NCBI GenBank assembly: GCA_028023455.1 | Contig: JAQFVV010013072.1 | Coordinates: 214,501 to 278,500, forward strand | DNA length: 64,000 nt | Reading direction: 5' to 3' | DNA from: Epiperipatus broadwayi | Lineage: Eukaryota; Onychophora; Udeonychophora; Euonychophora; Peripatidae | In this document: positions 35,551 to 48,519 of the stretch, in pieces | Layout of the letters: each line of letters begins with the position of its first letter | Numbering within the stretch: the first letter of the stretch is position 1 | The notes under the pieces: generated by a model | What the model was told of the DNA's origin: nothing | Databases searched by the model: none | The model's input: the letters and a program-made list of their open reading frames with translations, nothing else | Position numbers and translations under genes: made by a program

Positions 35551-36615
35551 CTTGTTTAATACTTTAACAATATACGCTAAGCATGCTTTTGACTAGCTGA
35601 TAGTCATATTTGTACCTATTGTTATCCAAGAAAGTTGTGAGATTTATAGAAGAATCACAAAATTGATGATTTATATAAAATTTGGTTGTAATATGTAAAT
35701 GGAGTGATTTAAAATAGCCACTTTTTTATTAAGATGATGCAGTACTCTTTCTTGTTGATTACATGTACTTTGTTGGCAATATGCCACGCCTCTTTAATTA
35801 TGCATTTAACATTATTTCTTTTTGAGCAGACAATACTGGTTGTTGTAGATTCAAAGCTATGATCATCTTCAGACTCCTGATTAAAAAAAATAGATTTAAT
35901 ATCCATATTAGTCTTAGCTCAATTGTGTGAGTATCTGTGCTGGAGATTCTTTTAAAGAGATTGGCATAAGATTCTCCATAATAAACTGTGTTGCAGTTTG
36001 TGTTGTTGCATATAATTTAATACACAGCTTAGGCAACTTGCTCCAGAGGCAGCTTAGCTTTCATATTGTTAGTCAGATGATTCAGGGCAAGAGGGATGCG
36101 AAAACCAACTCTGCATGTTTTATCACAGAATTTGTTAATATTGTGGATAGCCCCCAGTATGTATATATGGAAGTTATATTCAGGGTTTTTCATCAGCTTG
36201 AATAAGTCTACTCCTAACTTTAACACAGAATATTTTAAGAGCTGAATCTTTGTATCTGATATTACTAAATCTATTTTCCTCAAACACAAATCTTAACATG
36301 ATCATAGCTTTGAACCCACATCTGCCAGTATTGTCAGCTCAAAAAAAAATGATGCTAAATGCAAAGTTAAAAAGGCATGATACATTGCCAACAGCATACA
36401 TTCAATCAACATGAAAGAATCCTGCATTCCCTATCAAAAAAATTGCTAGTTTAAATTATTTTATTTACCTCTTATAATCAAATTTTATGTAAATCACTAT
36501 TTTTGTGATTCTTCTATAAATCTCATAACTTTCTTGGATAACTATAGCTATGAATATGATTACCAGTTAGTCAAAATCATGCTCAGCATATTATATTATT
36601 AAAATATTAAACAAG
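35551..36615. mobile_element. 1.06-kb foldback element with arms of about 320 bp
   Basis: The left arm (35551-35868) and right arm (36298-36615) are inverted copies. CTTGTTTAATACTTTAACAA at the left end mirrors the right end at ATATTAAACAAG. Deeper, AAGAAAGTTGTGAGATTTAT mirrors ATAAATCTCATAACTTTCTT, and the innermost part pairs at GATTCAAAGCTATGATCAT. The 430-bp loop and the arms contain overlapping small frames on both strands (92 residues plus, 86 and 65 minus), none resembling a known transposase. The arms show scattered differences, so it is older than the palindrome at 24.7 kb. Confidence 0.8.
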
Positions 36616-36619
36616 CTTT

Positions 36620-37565
36620 TCTTAATATACATGTTGTATGTATTTATTTTTTGAGTAATACCTCTTACAAAAATTATTTGTTAATATGATAGTTCTTTAA
36701 GTAGTGTTTATTTTAAACAAGTAACATTACCTATTGTATTTAGAAAAATGTTTAGTTGCTACATGTGTGTATTAAAATGAACGTTTTTATAAATATAATC
36801 TGTAAATAGTTTTTTTTTTGGGGGGAGGGGGGTAATTCTGTGTTATATGTAGTTGCACATTATTACTTTAGCATTGATATTTTAATTGATCTTATTTTCC
36901 ATTACCTAAGAAGTCTAAGTTGCCACAGACTCAGTAGCTTTGGTGTTTCTAGAGACAATAACACCAACTGCTATTTGAGCTTATCATATTACTCAGATAA
37001 TAGTAAACAAGATTCAAGTAAAACATTAGTATTGCAATAATAATATTGAAATATAGGATAGAAGGAAATAGCTGAAAACTATATAATAAACAACAAAAAT
37101 CACATCGATATTAGTTGATTTTTTTAATCAGTATTACTTTTCATCAGTTAAAATGAAAGGGTCAGATTAGCGAATTATTATTTTCTAAGCATCTGATGTA
37201 ATGATCAATGATCAACAACATTAGAACCACTTTGTTTATTTCATAAAGGACACCCAAACAAGGCTTAATTAACCTTGTATTGCTATAATAGAAGTATTCA
37301 AATACAAATAATCAAATAGTAGACATGGTTTGAAATTAAATAGTAATGGGAATTAGAGGGATAAATAAAATTAATTTAAAAATGATAACAATAAATAAAT
37401 GCAGTAGTATTAAGAAGAAAAATTATGACAGTACCCCAAAATAGAGAAGTGTAGGTATACAGTTGGTAGATAATATTAAATAGAGCTTCATGATGAAATT
37501 TAAGGCTGGGGTACTAATTATTATGATATTAAAGATAAATTTATAATTTACATTAAGTTAAGAAC
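36620..37565. other. Gene-less stretch
   Basis: No gene was recognised. A short G-run lies near 36818-36831. If the gypsy relic downstream once had a 5' LTR it should lie here, but I could not match this stretch to the LTR-like repeat at 41.9 kb. Confidence 0.4.
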
Positions 37566-37569
37566 ACTT

Positions 37570-40500
37570 CAGCAAATAAGAAATTGATGTTGACAAAATC
37601 TAAAGCTAAAAAAAAAAATGATACAAACAAAAACAATGAACAAAATAAAATAAAAATGAAAAGATAAGACTAAGCTGCTTGAAGGGATTGGGGGAAATAG
37701 CCAATAAGATGAAAAACACAAAGATCTAGAAAATTCATTGTCAAATTTCAATGTTAAATTATTGATAAGATAGAAGAGTGTCAACAAAGAGTTGAAGCAG
37801 TGATTAAAGAAATTAAAGAAGAAAATTGTTGAGTCATGAAAACAAATCAACAAAAGATGGAAGAAATAATAAAAGAGAATTAACAAGCTTTGGAAAATTT
37901 ATTGAAAAAAGAAATAAAGGTGAAAAAATAGATTATAACAGAAAATTTGTCCAAAAAGTTGCAATATTTGAACAGATGAAGAGATCATGATGAGTAAAAG
38001 AATATACAGTAGAAAATAGAATTTCACACAGCAGAGTGTTGAAAGAAAATTAAGAAAATAAAGTAAAAAAAAACAGTAATAAACTAGATTAAGTTAAAAT
38101 TAACAGTGAAGAAAGGAAATGGAAGTAAAAATTATACAGTTCAAAACAGTTATCATTCATCAGCTGAAAGAAATGGATATATGTCAGAGAGATTTCAAAA
38201 AAAGAACTTGCTGAATAAACCATTAAAAGATAAGCTGACTGGTTGGACACAAATTAGAACTTTTGTGGCTAAGAAACCAAGTGGAGAGAAAATGTTAATG
38301 TGCAATGAAATTCCCAATAGTGTTAATCAATTTTTGAAAAATATATTATTTAATTGATCAGACTGTTGAATTACCGTTGAATATCAATTTCAACATAATA
38401 TCTGAGATTAAATAAGCTTTAACCTGTAATCATTTACTATTCAATACTCAAGCATTGTGGAACTCCTTATTAATTTGATCTAACACCCTTTCAAAATGTA
38501 AAGTGTCTTTGCTAAATAATTTCTGCACAGCAGCATGGCAAGAAAAGATCTGATATCAGGTTATCTAAAAATGTTGTGATAGAGAAAACTAGTCCAAATT
38601 CTACATTCTTCAAGTTGTTAAAGTGAGACTGACTGAAGGATAGTATATTCAAATATTCCATTATATACCATTTTGGATAGAACAAATAATCTTAAGTGCT
38701 GAGAAAAAGCCATAAGACAGGTAGTTAAATACCTGAGTGCTACAGACATGAGTTTACAAAAATCAGTAAGATAAACCCACTGATAAAACATGAAAGTAAG
38801 TTTATAACAGCACAACTGATGTTCAAAAGTAAAAAATCAATTTCTAAAGACAAAAAGAAGAATAAGATGTAAACCTTGGAGTATCCCAGGACCAAATAAA
38901 ATAGTGATAAATATGGAGAGTGGAGCTATAAAATTGTGGTAGCTCCAAATGGAAGGTTCATCTCATATCCAGTTATAGTAATATTTCACTTAAAAATCCT
39001 GCAAAAGGTAAAATGGTAAACGGAAAGGAACATAAATCAGTTATTCCCCATGTTGTGGCTCAAGAAAAAATTAAAAGAACAGTTTTCAAGCAATTGAAAA
39101 TTATATAATTAATTTAATGTACCTGAGAAGATTGGATATTTCATTATGTTAAACAAAGCTGCCCAAAACTTAAAGTAACTTTTAAAAGATGTTATGGAGA
39201 CCTTCTTATTATGAAACTCCCAAATTCAGACATTACCATTAAAATAACTTTAAGTAAATTGGCAAACAATCACAAATTTGAGTTGGCCACAAGGCAGACA
39301 TGGGTTCAAAAATAAAATAAACAAAAGCTCCATCAATGTTTTTATATCCACAAAATAGTAATAAGCTGTTTTTTGCATATTATTAATCAGATGTAATAAT
39401 TTTTGTTTCCAGATTTATATGATTCCATAAAAGTTTTCTGCTTGAATGAAATTTCTCCTCACATGATGATAAATATTAAAATTGGCAAATCTAAATTGGT
39501 AAGAGATGAAATTGTAGTCTCTTATAAAAAAAATTGATACTGTATTATGAGATATTATTAGGGTCATTAAAGGATTTGAGCATTGAATCCAGATAATATA
39601 AAAAAATCATGTCAGAGTAAATCCTATGCAGTGCTTGATCAATATAAAAAAGAGGAGGAGCCAGAAAATGATGGACTGTGATATTAAATCTAAATGTTCC
39701 TCCCCATATTGTCACCTCATCATGGTAGTAAAAAAGGAATGTATTTGTAAGGTTATTCTCAGTCACAAAGCCTACAAAATAAAATAAAGGTATCTGACCC
39801 TAAAACTCCTAACAAGGTTTAGAAAAAAAAGATTTATTTCACTTTTAGCTTAAACTCCAATTATTATCAGGGATTCTCATGTTAGTTCAACTGAATGCCG
39901 TGTTCTATCCCTGGAAAGTAAACAACATCAGTAGACCTGAATAAACACAAAGAGAATCTTTAACTATTTTTAAGAATGCAAAAAAAAATCCAAGTTTAAT
40001 TTTTAAAAATGAGTATTCTAGATACAGTTGAAGTAGCATTTATGAGCCATATTATTAAAAGTAGAAGTAAATTTTTTATTATACTAAGATTAAAGTGATT
40101 AAACAGTTTCTTACCCCCAAAAAAAATATTTCTAGGACTATGAAATTTTTATGATGAATTCTATAAAAAAAAATTGCAGACAATATGGTTATTGAAAAAG
40201 AAGAGACCATGAAAATGTACTCCAGTACAATTGGACAAGACTTTTGAGAATATTAGACTTTCTGGAGCAAATAATCCTGGAATTTTTTACTTTTGAAAAA
40301 CTGGGAGTTCTCTATTTTATAAGACATTTTTAAAAGGTTCAGAAATTAATTATACTATCATGAAGAAAAAAACCCAACTATAGTATGAATTTTTTTGAAA
40401 TTTCTGTAATTTTTACTCAGATTGCAGATGATTGTGATCTCACAAAAGCTTTGAATTTCTGAATCACATCGAACTAGAAGCCATCTGGTTCATTAGAATC

Positions 40501-41745
40501 TGTTTTTTATGAAAATTTAATTACACAATAAAGTTCTGTAAAGTATCTAAAAATATTATGGGTACGTAATCTTATTCAGATTAAAAGTTTGGAAGTATAA
40601 ATCACACTTCCAATCATTTAATCTGAATTACAATTGCACATGAAAAGTTAAAAGTATAATTAAACTACTAAATATTTTTAGTTACAATCTAGTTTGAACA
40701 ATTCCACAACACCTTAATGCTGAAGATGCATTTATTGCAAGTTTAGCACTGACAATTGAGGAATCAACAACTGGATAAACAAAACAGAATGATGGAATAT
40801 TTATAGGGTCACATTTATCTATCCACCAGGTATTGAATAAGTGCATTGCTTAAACAGAAACATTGATATAATATGTAAAAGTTCAATTTTAAAGTATTGA
40901 ATACAAAATGGAATGTAGGAGTGAAAAATACTGATTATATCAGAGATGGAAAATTCACCTAATAAATACATTTACTACTTGTTTTGGCCACAAAATCAAC
41001 ACCTAATAAACGATTAGTTTATTGTCATGGCATGCATGGTAATATTTTAGCAATTTTAAATGTAACATACATGAATGAACTAAACTTGTAAACAAAAACT
41101 ACTTAGATTCGGTGTAATCAATCATTCTCTTACAATTCCAGGTAAATTATCGCTATTGACCTTTTCAGTCTTTTGCCTCTATTCCAAAGACTGAAGTATC
41201 TAGTCATAGTTTACTATTTATTTTCAATATTCATAATGATTATGGGGTCTTATTTCATTCAGATGAATGAAATAAATGCATTAAGAAAAAATATTACACA
41301 CATCCTGATCTCTATTAGGAATTCCCATTCAAATCCTTGCAAATATATTATGTGAGAGCTGGAACTTTTATTTTAAACATATTTCATTTCTAATTATTGA
41401 GGTTGAATGAAGCAGGTGTGGTGAATAAATCCACTGTTTTGTGTCTGTTTATTTCCATTTAGGCAAACACAGCCTAAGAATTTTCAAAACTATACTCTGG
41501 TAATTAAAAACGAACTTGTAAAGATAGAATTAAACTGGACCATAATCTTTAACCAGAAAAAAATAAAAACTCTCCACATACAAATTCCAAGTGAGAAATC
41601 ATGTATTAATATAAACCTCCAAATGAGTACCCATAAGAAGTATATATACAAGAAATTTTTGAACTTGTATGTGGAAATAATATATTCTGGATTGAGAATG
41701 GATCTATAATGCTAGAATATTGAAATCTTCAATAAAAGCCTAAGT
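37570..41745 (+). pseudogene. Ty3/gypsy provirus relic A (gag?-PR-RT-IN)
   Basis: Decayed pieces occur in gypsy order. From 37570 to 38870 there is a lysine/glutamate-rich region in the position of gag, including an 83-residue frame at 38106-38354. The protease tail KLANNHKFELATRQTWVQ is at about 39253-39312, against LANNKKAQLGSKQVWVQ in the 61-62 kb element. The RT start LLTRFRKKRFIS is near 39820, like ELVNKFRGKKIFS. The integrase zinc-binding end is at about 40800-40870 (HQVLNKCIA). The integrase core begins IIAIDLFSLLP at 41148, and HILISIRNSHSNPCKYIM lies near 41350. The C-terminus KKFLNLY is near 41650. Stops, frameshifts and a core deletion make it dead. Confidence 0.65.
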
Positions 41746-41859
41746 AAATGTATACATTAAATCTTATAGCATACAGTGTGTGAGTATATGTGACAAATCA
41801 TTAATCTTGAAAAATGGTAATTTACATATTTCTAATTAAAGTTAATTGAAAAAAATGAG

Positions 41860-42925
41860 AAATGAAATGTGTGTCATCATTTTATTACCACATCGTTTTA
41901 GAAGAGGCTATTGCAATGTTTTTAGTTCAGCTCAAGTACGACGGTGTTCTGCATTACAAGTTGTCATATAAGAGGTAATCTAATAATCTTTAGAAAAAAA
42001 GGACTTTAATACATAACAGAAAGGAGAAAAGAAACAGAATTATTAAAAGTTACTTATTATAAATGCATATTTATATATTCAAGATAGGTATATCTGTTCG
42101 GTATTCATGTTAAAGGCGGGAATATGTAAATAAGTAATTTTATACGTTTTATAGTAAAAGACACAAGGAATATAATTATGTCAATAATAAATTAACGTTT
42201 AGACTGATTTGCAAAAATCAGTTGTTTTTTTTTCTTTTTGTTGTTTTTTTAATGTAATTAAAATTTCTGTGAAAGTAATGATATAATTATGGTCTTTTTT
42301 AATAGCTCAAGTTTGAAACTTTCTTTGAAATAAATTATCTGATAACTACCAAATTTGGATTTCTTAAAAGTTAAACAAATACATTCAAGAAAAACTACAT
42401 AACTAATTTAATGTAATTAATGGTTTTTTGGTAAACATATCTGTTGATTTAAAATATTTGATTTCATAAAAATAAAATAGTTTTTTAATGTAATTAAATT
42501 TTTTATACAAGTAATGATATAATTATTGTAATTGTTAATGGTTCAACCTTTCGTGAAACAAGTTATTTGATAAAACCCAAAACTGAATTAATTAAAAATT
42601 AATCAAATACATTCATAGCACATATTTAATTAAATATAATTAAGGGTTTTTGATAAACACATTTGTTAATTTTAAATATTTTATTAATATAGTCACAAAA
42701 CAAACACAGGAACTAAGACCAAGAGATAATGTAATTGTATGTATTTATTACATGGGATCACAAAAGTAGAAGAATAAAACAAAAAGTTTTATGTGACCAA
42801 AGTTAAGAAGCAGAAAAGAGCATGGAGAGAGAGATGTCCCCATACTAAGAATAATTAATCTATATCAAGATTTAGATGATACTACTCTCTTTCACAAGTG
42901 CAACCTGTCCCCACCAATATTTTTA
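41860..42925 (+). repeat. LTR-like repeat following gypsy relic A
   Basis: This recurs in diverged form at 46050-46890. Shared landmarks are GTAATGATATAATTAT, TAATGGTTTTTTGGTAAAC versus TAATGTTTTTTAGTGAAAA, CACAGGAACTAAGA versus CACAGGAATTAAGA, and the AGAAG...AGAGAGAG region. Within it a block of about 250 bp is itself duplicated (about 42240-42475 and 42485-42690). Its place just after integrase suits a 3' LTR, but no TG...CA ends were established. Confidence 0.5.
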
Positions 42926-43494
42926 TCAATACTAGGGAAGTGTAAAAGCACTTTTTAGTGATAATAAATATATAGCTAATTACTGAAGCATTTATAATAT
43001 GTAGCAAACATGATGAGATTTTATATAATGGAAGCTCTCAATATGGCAGGCTAGAATCCCTCCAGCCAGGTGTACTAATCAGAAGTCTGAACTATATAGT
43101 TTTGCCATGTAAGAATTTTCCAGCCAGCCAAAGTAAAAAAAATAGTGGCATAAGTTGTTCTTTACGACTAACTTTAAAGGATATGTGATTATCACTGAAC
43201 ATTTTAATAATATATATGGAGAAAAGTGAGAGGGGGGAAATGAGATATATAGAAGAACTGAGCTTGTACTTAGTCATAGATCTTTAATAAGGTGCTTACT
43301 ATATTACTACATTATAAACAATACCACAGTAGCATTTTCTTTCAATTGAAAACATAAGGTCTAAATTTATTTTGTTTTATTTTTTTATTTATTTGTTTAT
43401 TTATTTAATTATTTGTATCATGATGCTGTCACAATATAAATGGAGGTTTATAATTTCATTAACAACTTTTTGGAAAATATTTTAATTCTATCTG

Positions 43495-44030
43495 GTGGTT
43501 CAAGCTATGACCCTTCAAACTACCAAGGTACTTGAAGCCTAGCATTTTTCAATAATAAAAAAATCAGGTTATCAGTACATACCAGGATCCCAATTGTATC
43601 AGGTGAATGGAATAAATGGATAGAAAAAAAGATTGGGCACATCCTTGTGAATGAGTCATTCATATATTTTTATTTGAAACACATTTACTCCTATTTATTG
43701 AGGTTAGTTGATGCAGATGAAGCAGGGATTAAATATATAATTGGTCAATGAATGAATCCAACATCTACACACCAGTCCATTTACATTCAAGCAATTACAG
43801 CCTAAGGCCTTTTAAAACTGTACTTCAAATGATTAAAGAAAAATCTATAGTCATAGAGTTATATTGGACTAGAGCCTTTGTTAAACTAATGCTTCAGGGA
43901 AAAAATGAAAAAACAAATTTTTCAAATAAATTTCAAGTAAGTGACAATGTGATAATAAAAACCTCTGAGTAGCCGAGACATTTCCGCATACAGGAAATTT
44001 TTGGATTTTTATAAGGACTGTTTATTATAA
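43495..44030 (+). pseudogene. Ty3/gypsy integrase relic B (same family as A)
   Basis: Translation gives AMTLQTTKVLEA (like NTKNAI-ALEV at 59.5 kb), then GEWNKWIEKKIGHILV, NESNIYTPVHLHSS (like NESTGFAPVRLHFG) and NKFQVSDNVIIKT (like DKFKTGDTVWVKT). The longest open piece is 43748-43969. At the DNA level it is alignable to relic A around CAGCCTAAG...TTTTCAAAACT. It keeps the core segment that relic A has lost. It ends near 44030 where a SINE fragment begins. Confidence 0.7.
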
Positions 44031-44087
44031 TTAGACAACAGAGTGAATAAATATTCAAATGTAAATAAGATGACTATAGGGATGAAA

Positions 44088-44141
44088 GCAGTTGACCTGG
44101 GGTTTGCTTCCTGGCTGACACTGTGACACATTAAAAAAAAA
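44088..44141 (+). mobile_element. SINE fragment, 3' half
   Basis: GCAGTTGACCTGGGGTTTGC, then CTGGCTGACACTGTGACACA and an A-run, matches the second half of the SINE at 10.14 kb (GCAGTTGCCCGGGTT, then CCGATGCTATGACA, A-tail). The tRNA-like head is lost. Confidence 0.65.
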
Positions 44142-44144
44142 GTG

Positions 44145-45320
44145 TAAATATGCTTGACTTTTACCCCATAGCCAATACATGTAACTATGCTACAGATCCT
44201 GTCATCTGTCTACTTTCAGAAATCTGCATCTGATCAAAACTTTCTACAAGCTGAAAGAAAAATTACCTTGTGGACTGATCTTCCAGAAAGCAGGAAATAA
44301 ACGAACTGTATCAAAGACAATTTAGATTGCCATTTTTATAGTAAGCAAATATTTTCATATTTGAGTGACATGAGTTTCCAGTAATGGTCATAAAATATTA
44401 CATGCTTGTTAAATTGTAATTTCATATATCAGAGTGCATATATGTATATTTTACCTTTAAAGTAAAATTGTATTTCATTCTTGTAACTTGTTAGTTATTA
44501 CTTATTAAAGATATTATATATATATATGTAATCTCATGAAAGTAGTGAATTTATTTTTTTGCTTTGTCTAACTAATTACTTTCCATTGCCTTAATTATAT
44601 ATATGTTATTGTGAGTGGATGTGTGCTCCCAGATAGGGGTAACTAATATTTAATGTAATTTACTAATCAATAGGAAGACAGTCGAATTGTGAGATCTAAA
44701 TGACTTATATTTAAATGAAATGAATATGACAAATAGTACAATCAATGAAATCTATTGCTATACCATATACTCCAAGTACAAATGTATCTCTAGCAGTGTA
44801 TTCACCACCATCTTGTGATTGAACTAGCTAGAGTCAGGCACCTAATTACACATAATGAGAAAATCTTTCAATAGTGCCTATAATTATAATTCTTACTTTC
44901 AATTGTGGGATGTTGGGATTGGCAAAGTCTGACATCCATAAATATACTGTTAGATTAAACCTAGGTTGAAGAAAAGTAGCTAATATTATCAGGGGAAAAT
45001 GGCAAACAGATTAGATTATTTATTCATACTTTTTTTTAATAAAATCTTTTCACTCTGTAATATTATCTATAGTCATATAATAAATCAAATAGATGTTAGC
45101 ATATTTATTGATTTACTTCTTAGTCAACTAGTATTATAGGAATAAATCAATCCAAACCACTTCCATTTTCATGGTAGATAATCTGAAAATAATTATCTAC
45201 AGTTAAATGGCAACTAAACAGTCATCGTGATAATTTAGTTTTAATGTGATATATATTATATTACCTTGAGACCAAGTGCTATCCAATATGACCTGTTAAA
45301 ATATGTATGCACATATATAT
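44145..45320. other. Gene-less stretch
   Basis: No gene or repeat was identified with confidence. It would be the 3' untranslated part of gypsy relic B, or later insertions into it. Confidence 0.4.
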
Positions 45321-45324
45321 ATAT

Positions 45325-45975
45325 AATCAAAATTACCCCAAATTCACAACTCAACCAGACTAGCCAAAAAAATAAACTCTAAAATACTAACAATAGTTTC
45401 ACTGCTTCAAGCAATCTTCTCAAATGTAAAGAACTACAAAATAACAACATATTTAAACTAAACATTATCCAGAATTCAAATTACCTCTCATACACCCTTA
45501 ATATTAAAAGAACTTTTAAATGAATTAATTGTTTCAGAATCATAAACTTTTAGTAATAAAAGTTCTTTAATTCTTCTTTTCATTTAATTTTTCTCAAAGA
45601 AGACAATCTTAGCTTCATCAAAATTAATAGTGTGGCCTGTATTTAAGTTAAGGCTGTCTTCTTTGAGAGAAATGAAATAAAAATAAAGACTAAAAAATCT
45701 TTTATTACTAAAAATTTATGATTCTGAATCAATTAATTTATTTAAAAGTTATTTTAATACTAAGAGTGTATTGAAGGTAAATGGAGTTGTGGATAATGTT
45801 TAGTTTAAATATGTTGTTATTTCGTAGTTCTTTACACTTGAGAAGTCTGCTTGTAGCAGTGAAACCATTGGTAGGGTTTTAGAATTTATTTTCTTGGCTA
45901 GACTGGTTGAGTTTGTGAATTTGGGATAATTTTGATTATTTATTGATTAGTTTAGCTATGCTTTTAATGTGTGTA
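45325..45975. mobile_element. Long-arm palindrome (foldback family L), copy 2
   Basis: The same element as at 24.68-25.21 kb: ATCAAAATTACCCCAAATTC at the left, AAATGTAAAGAACTACAAA, and the inner arm AATTGTTTCAGAATCATAAA. The arms are about 45325-45570 and 45690-45950. Between them lies an extra segment of about 110 bp, itself a hairpin (AAAGAAGACAATC...GGCTGTCTTCTTT), that copy 1 lacks. The right outer end extends to AGTTTAGCTATGCTTTT (about 45965), matching inverted the left outer end of copy 1. At the left outer end an AT microsatellite has replaced that segment. Confidence 0.8.
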
Positions 45976-46049
45976 TGTATATATATACACTTGCAAAGTA
46001 TTAATTTATATCGTTGTAATTATATGTAAATCAATAATAATATTAATGA

Positions 46050-46890
46050 AAAATGAAATGCATATCACAATTTTAATGGTTCAAACTTAGTCCAGTAATG
46101 GTTTCATTCTGCAATACAAATGGTTCTATCTCTGAATGAAGAGTTAAACTAACAATTTATAGAATAAAAATATATGATAGAAAAAAAATAATAATATTAA
46201 AAATAACATGTTCTAAATACCTAATTCACATATATAATAAAGGTATATCTTTTCTGTACTCCTCAAACTCCAAAATAACTTATTTAAGAAAGAGGGGAAT
46301 GCATAAATAAAGAATTTATACATTCTTATAGTAATATAGACAAGATATATGAATATTTTACTAGTAAATAAATGTCTAGACCAATTTGAAAAATGAATAA
46401 ATTTTCTTTCTTTTTTTTTTTTACAAAGAGAAAATAGTTTTTTAATAAAATTAAAAATTCCGTACAGATAATGATATAATTATATTTGTTAATAGTTCCA
46501 ATTAGAAACCTACCTTTAAACAAATTTTTTGATAAATATTTAAATGGGATTAATTTAAAGCTAATCAAAAAGATTAATTTAAAGCTATTCAAATATGTTC
46601 AATAAAAAAGTACCTAATTAATTAAGTATAATTAATGTTTTTTAGTGAAAACCTTTGTCGAATTAAAATATTTCATTGATGTAATTGTTAAACAACCACA
46701 GGAATTAAGATGGAAGAGAGAGATGATTAGATTGCAAGGTCCTTATTATATGAGATGGTATAAATAGAAGAGATAGAAGAAATCAATACAGCCAAGCAGA
46801 AGATAATATACAGAGAGAGAGAGAGAAGAATCCATATTGCAAGTAATTAATCAGTGTCAAGATGTAGTCATTGTTATTCTCAAGCATAAC
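46050..46890 (+). repeat. LTR-like repeat following gypsy relic B
   Basis: The partner of 41860-42925, in the same orientation. It shares GATAATGATATAATTAT, TAATTAAGTATAATTAATG, CACAGGAATTAAGA, AGTAATTAATC-GTGTCAAGATGTAG and TCTCAAGCATAACC with the first copy. The open frame at 46326-46592 on the minus strand is chance. Confidence 0.5.
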
Positions 46891-47122
46891 CCATCCTTCC
46901 AAGACGCAGGGTTTTTAATGGAAACTGGAAATGGTATTGGCAAGAATTTGTAGAATGTCCAAAAGCTGATGTTCTGGGAATTGAACTGCTGAATGGTAGT
47001 GATCAGGAAATATTACCAATACCTGATGTTATCATTATCACAGCTTCAATTCAGCATTTCAATGGTTACATAATATAACTATTGACATCTGAATCACAAT
47101 TATAGAAATTACATTCACTAAT

Positions 47123-47310
47123 GATCTAAGTGCAGTGCTTTCATATCCAAGGCTCCTTACAGACGAAATCACATATCAGAAACTAGTCTGAGAATGTTGG
47201 ATGAATAGTCAGTCACTAGATAAGAATTTTATGCACAAATCTTCCTGCATCCATTGATTACTCTGGCTTGCACTGAGTGGTGCTACTGTATGGAGAGTTT
47301 TGCCTCTGTG
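47123..47310 (+). repeat. 188-bp duplicated segment, copy 1
   Basis: Repeated at 47581-47768 with about 458 bp offset. It shares GCAGTGCT, TCCAAGGCT, ATTTTATGCACAAA, CTTCCTGCATC and TCTGGCTTGCACTGAGTGGT. No coding sense was seen. Confidence 0.8.
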
Positions 47311-47580
47311 TAAACAATGTGTGTAAGCATAAAGAATGGTGATCATGTGATGCTTAGTGGTTTAATACCAATCTTGCCCAATAGGATTATGGTGACTGTG
47401 GTTATTAAAGAACCAAAGATATCAAAAAGTATGGATGCTGAACTGAGTTCAGATCTATAATACTATACAAGCTAATGAGTTTCAATTGAAAACATTATTG
47501 TGTTTTCATTTTAGATTCAAAGCTTTATAGTTAGCTAATATAGAAAATAGGTAGTTGCTGGAGGGTTGTATTGGATCCTA

Positions 47581-47768
47581 AGATCTAGGTGCAGTGCTCT
47601 AAGATCCAAGGCTTCTCATTTATGAAATCCACAAGCTAAAAACTATTCTGTGGATATTGGATGAGTAGGCACTAGATAGGGATTTTATGCACAAAGCTTC
47701 CTGCATCGATTGATTATTCTGGCTTGCACTGAGTGGTGTTACTCTATGAAAAGTTTTGTCTCTGAATG
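47581..47768 (+). repeat. 188-bp duplicated segment, copy 2
   Basis: The second copy of the segment at 47123-47310. The most conserved stretch is TCTGGCTTGCACTGAGTGGT. Confidence 0.8.
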
Positions 47769-48519
47769 TTATAATCAAATAAACTGTAGTAATTTGATAT
47801 CAATATATTTTGAAGAATGATAAAGATATATGTAAAAGATTATGATCTGGCCCAACTTGGTTTAGAACAAAATGTGCATCTTAGGGATCACAGATTTTTT
47901 TAAATATCTTTGGTCATATGTTTATGATTACATTTTTCCATAAGGTGTTAAATTTGAATAGAAACTAGTCCCTACCATGTGTCAGAGAGATATAGTGAAA
48001 ATTGCACTACAGAACTATTATTGAATTGACCTGTCAGTTTTTGGCAGATCTGTGTATGAAGTGTTGTCCTAGGTGGGGAACATGCAGCCTTGAGGCCACA
48101 TGCAGTCTCCATGAGTGACTTGTGTGGCCTTCATAGAAGCTAGATCTTATATTAATTGATATTCACTTATTTATATAATGACAATTTGTAAATTTATAGA
48201 ATTAAATAAATAATGTATAAATATAAGTTTTAGTGGTTACTGGTGGTCATAACCAATTGTATATTTCAAATGATTGAACACCACCTAGTGCAAATGGTAA
48301 GATACTGGACATGTTACCTAATCTCTACACAAAAACTATTTTACTATTAATGTTCATAAAAAGATGATTGTGACTTGTCATTGGTCAAACTTGTACCCTG
48401 ATTGTAGCATACAGTTGTTATTGTTATATGTATTGCGTGGTTTTATTAAAACATGGTATTGTTGTATTTTTAGCAAGTATATGCTTTCTTAAGATATTAT
48501 TTAATATTTTTTACTCATC

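Noticed and set aside
35709-36289. Several small overlapping frames in the 36-kb foldback
   Set aside because: They overlap on both strands, partly in the inverted arms, and show no recognisable motif, so I do not call genes.
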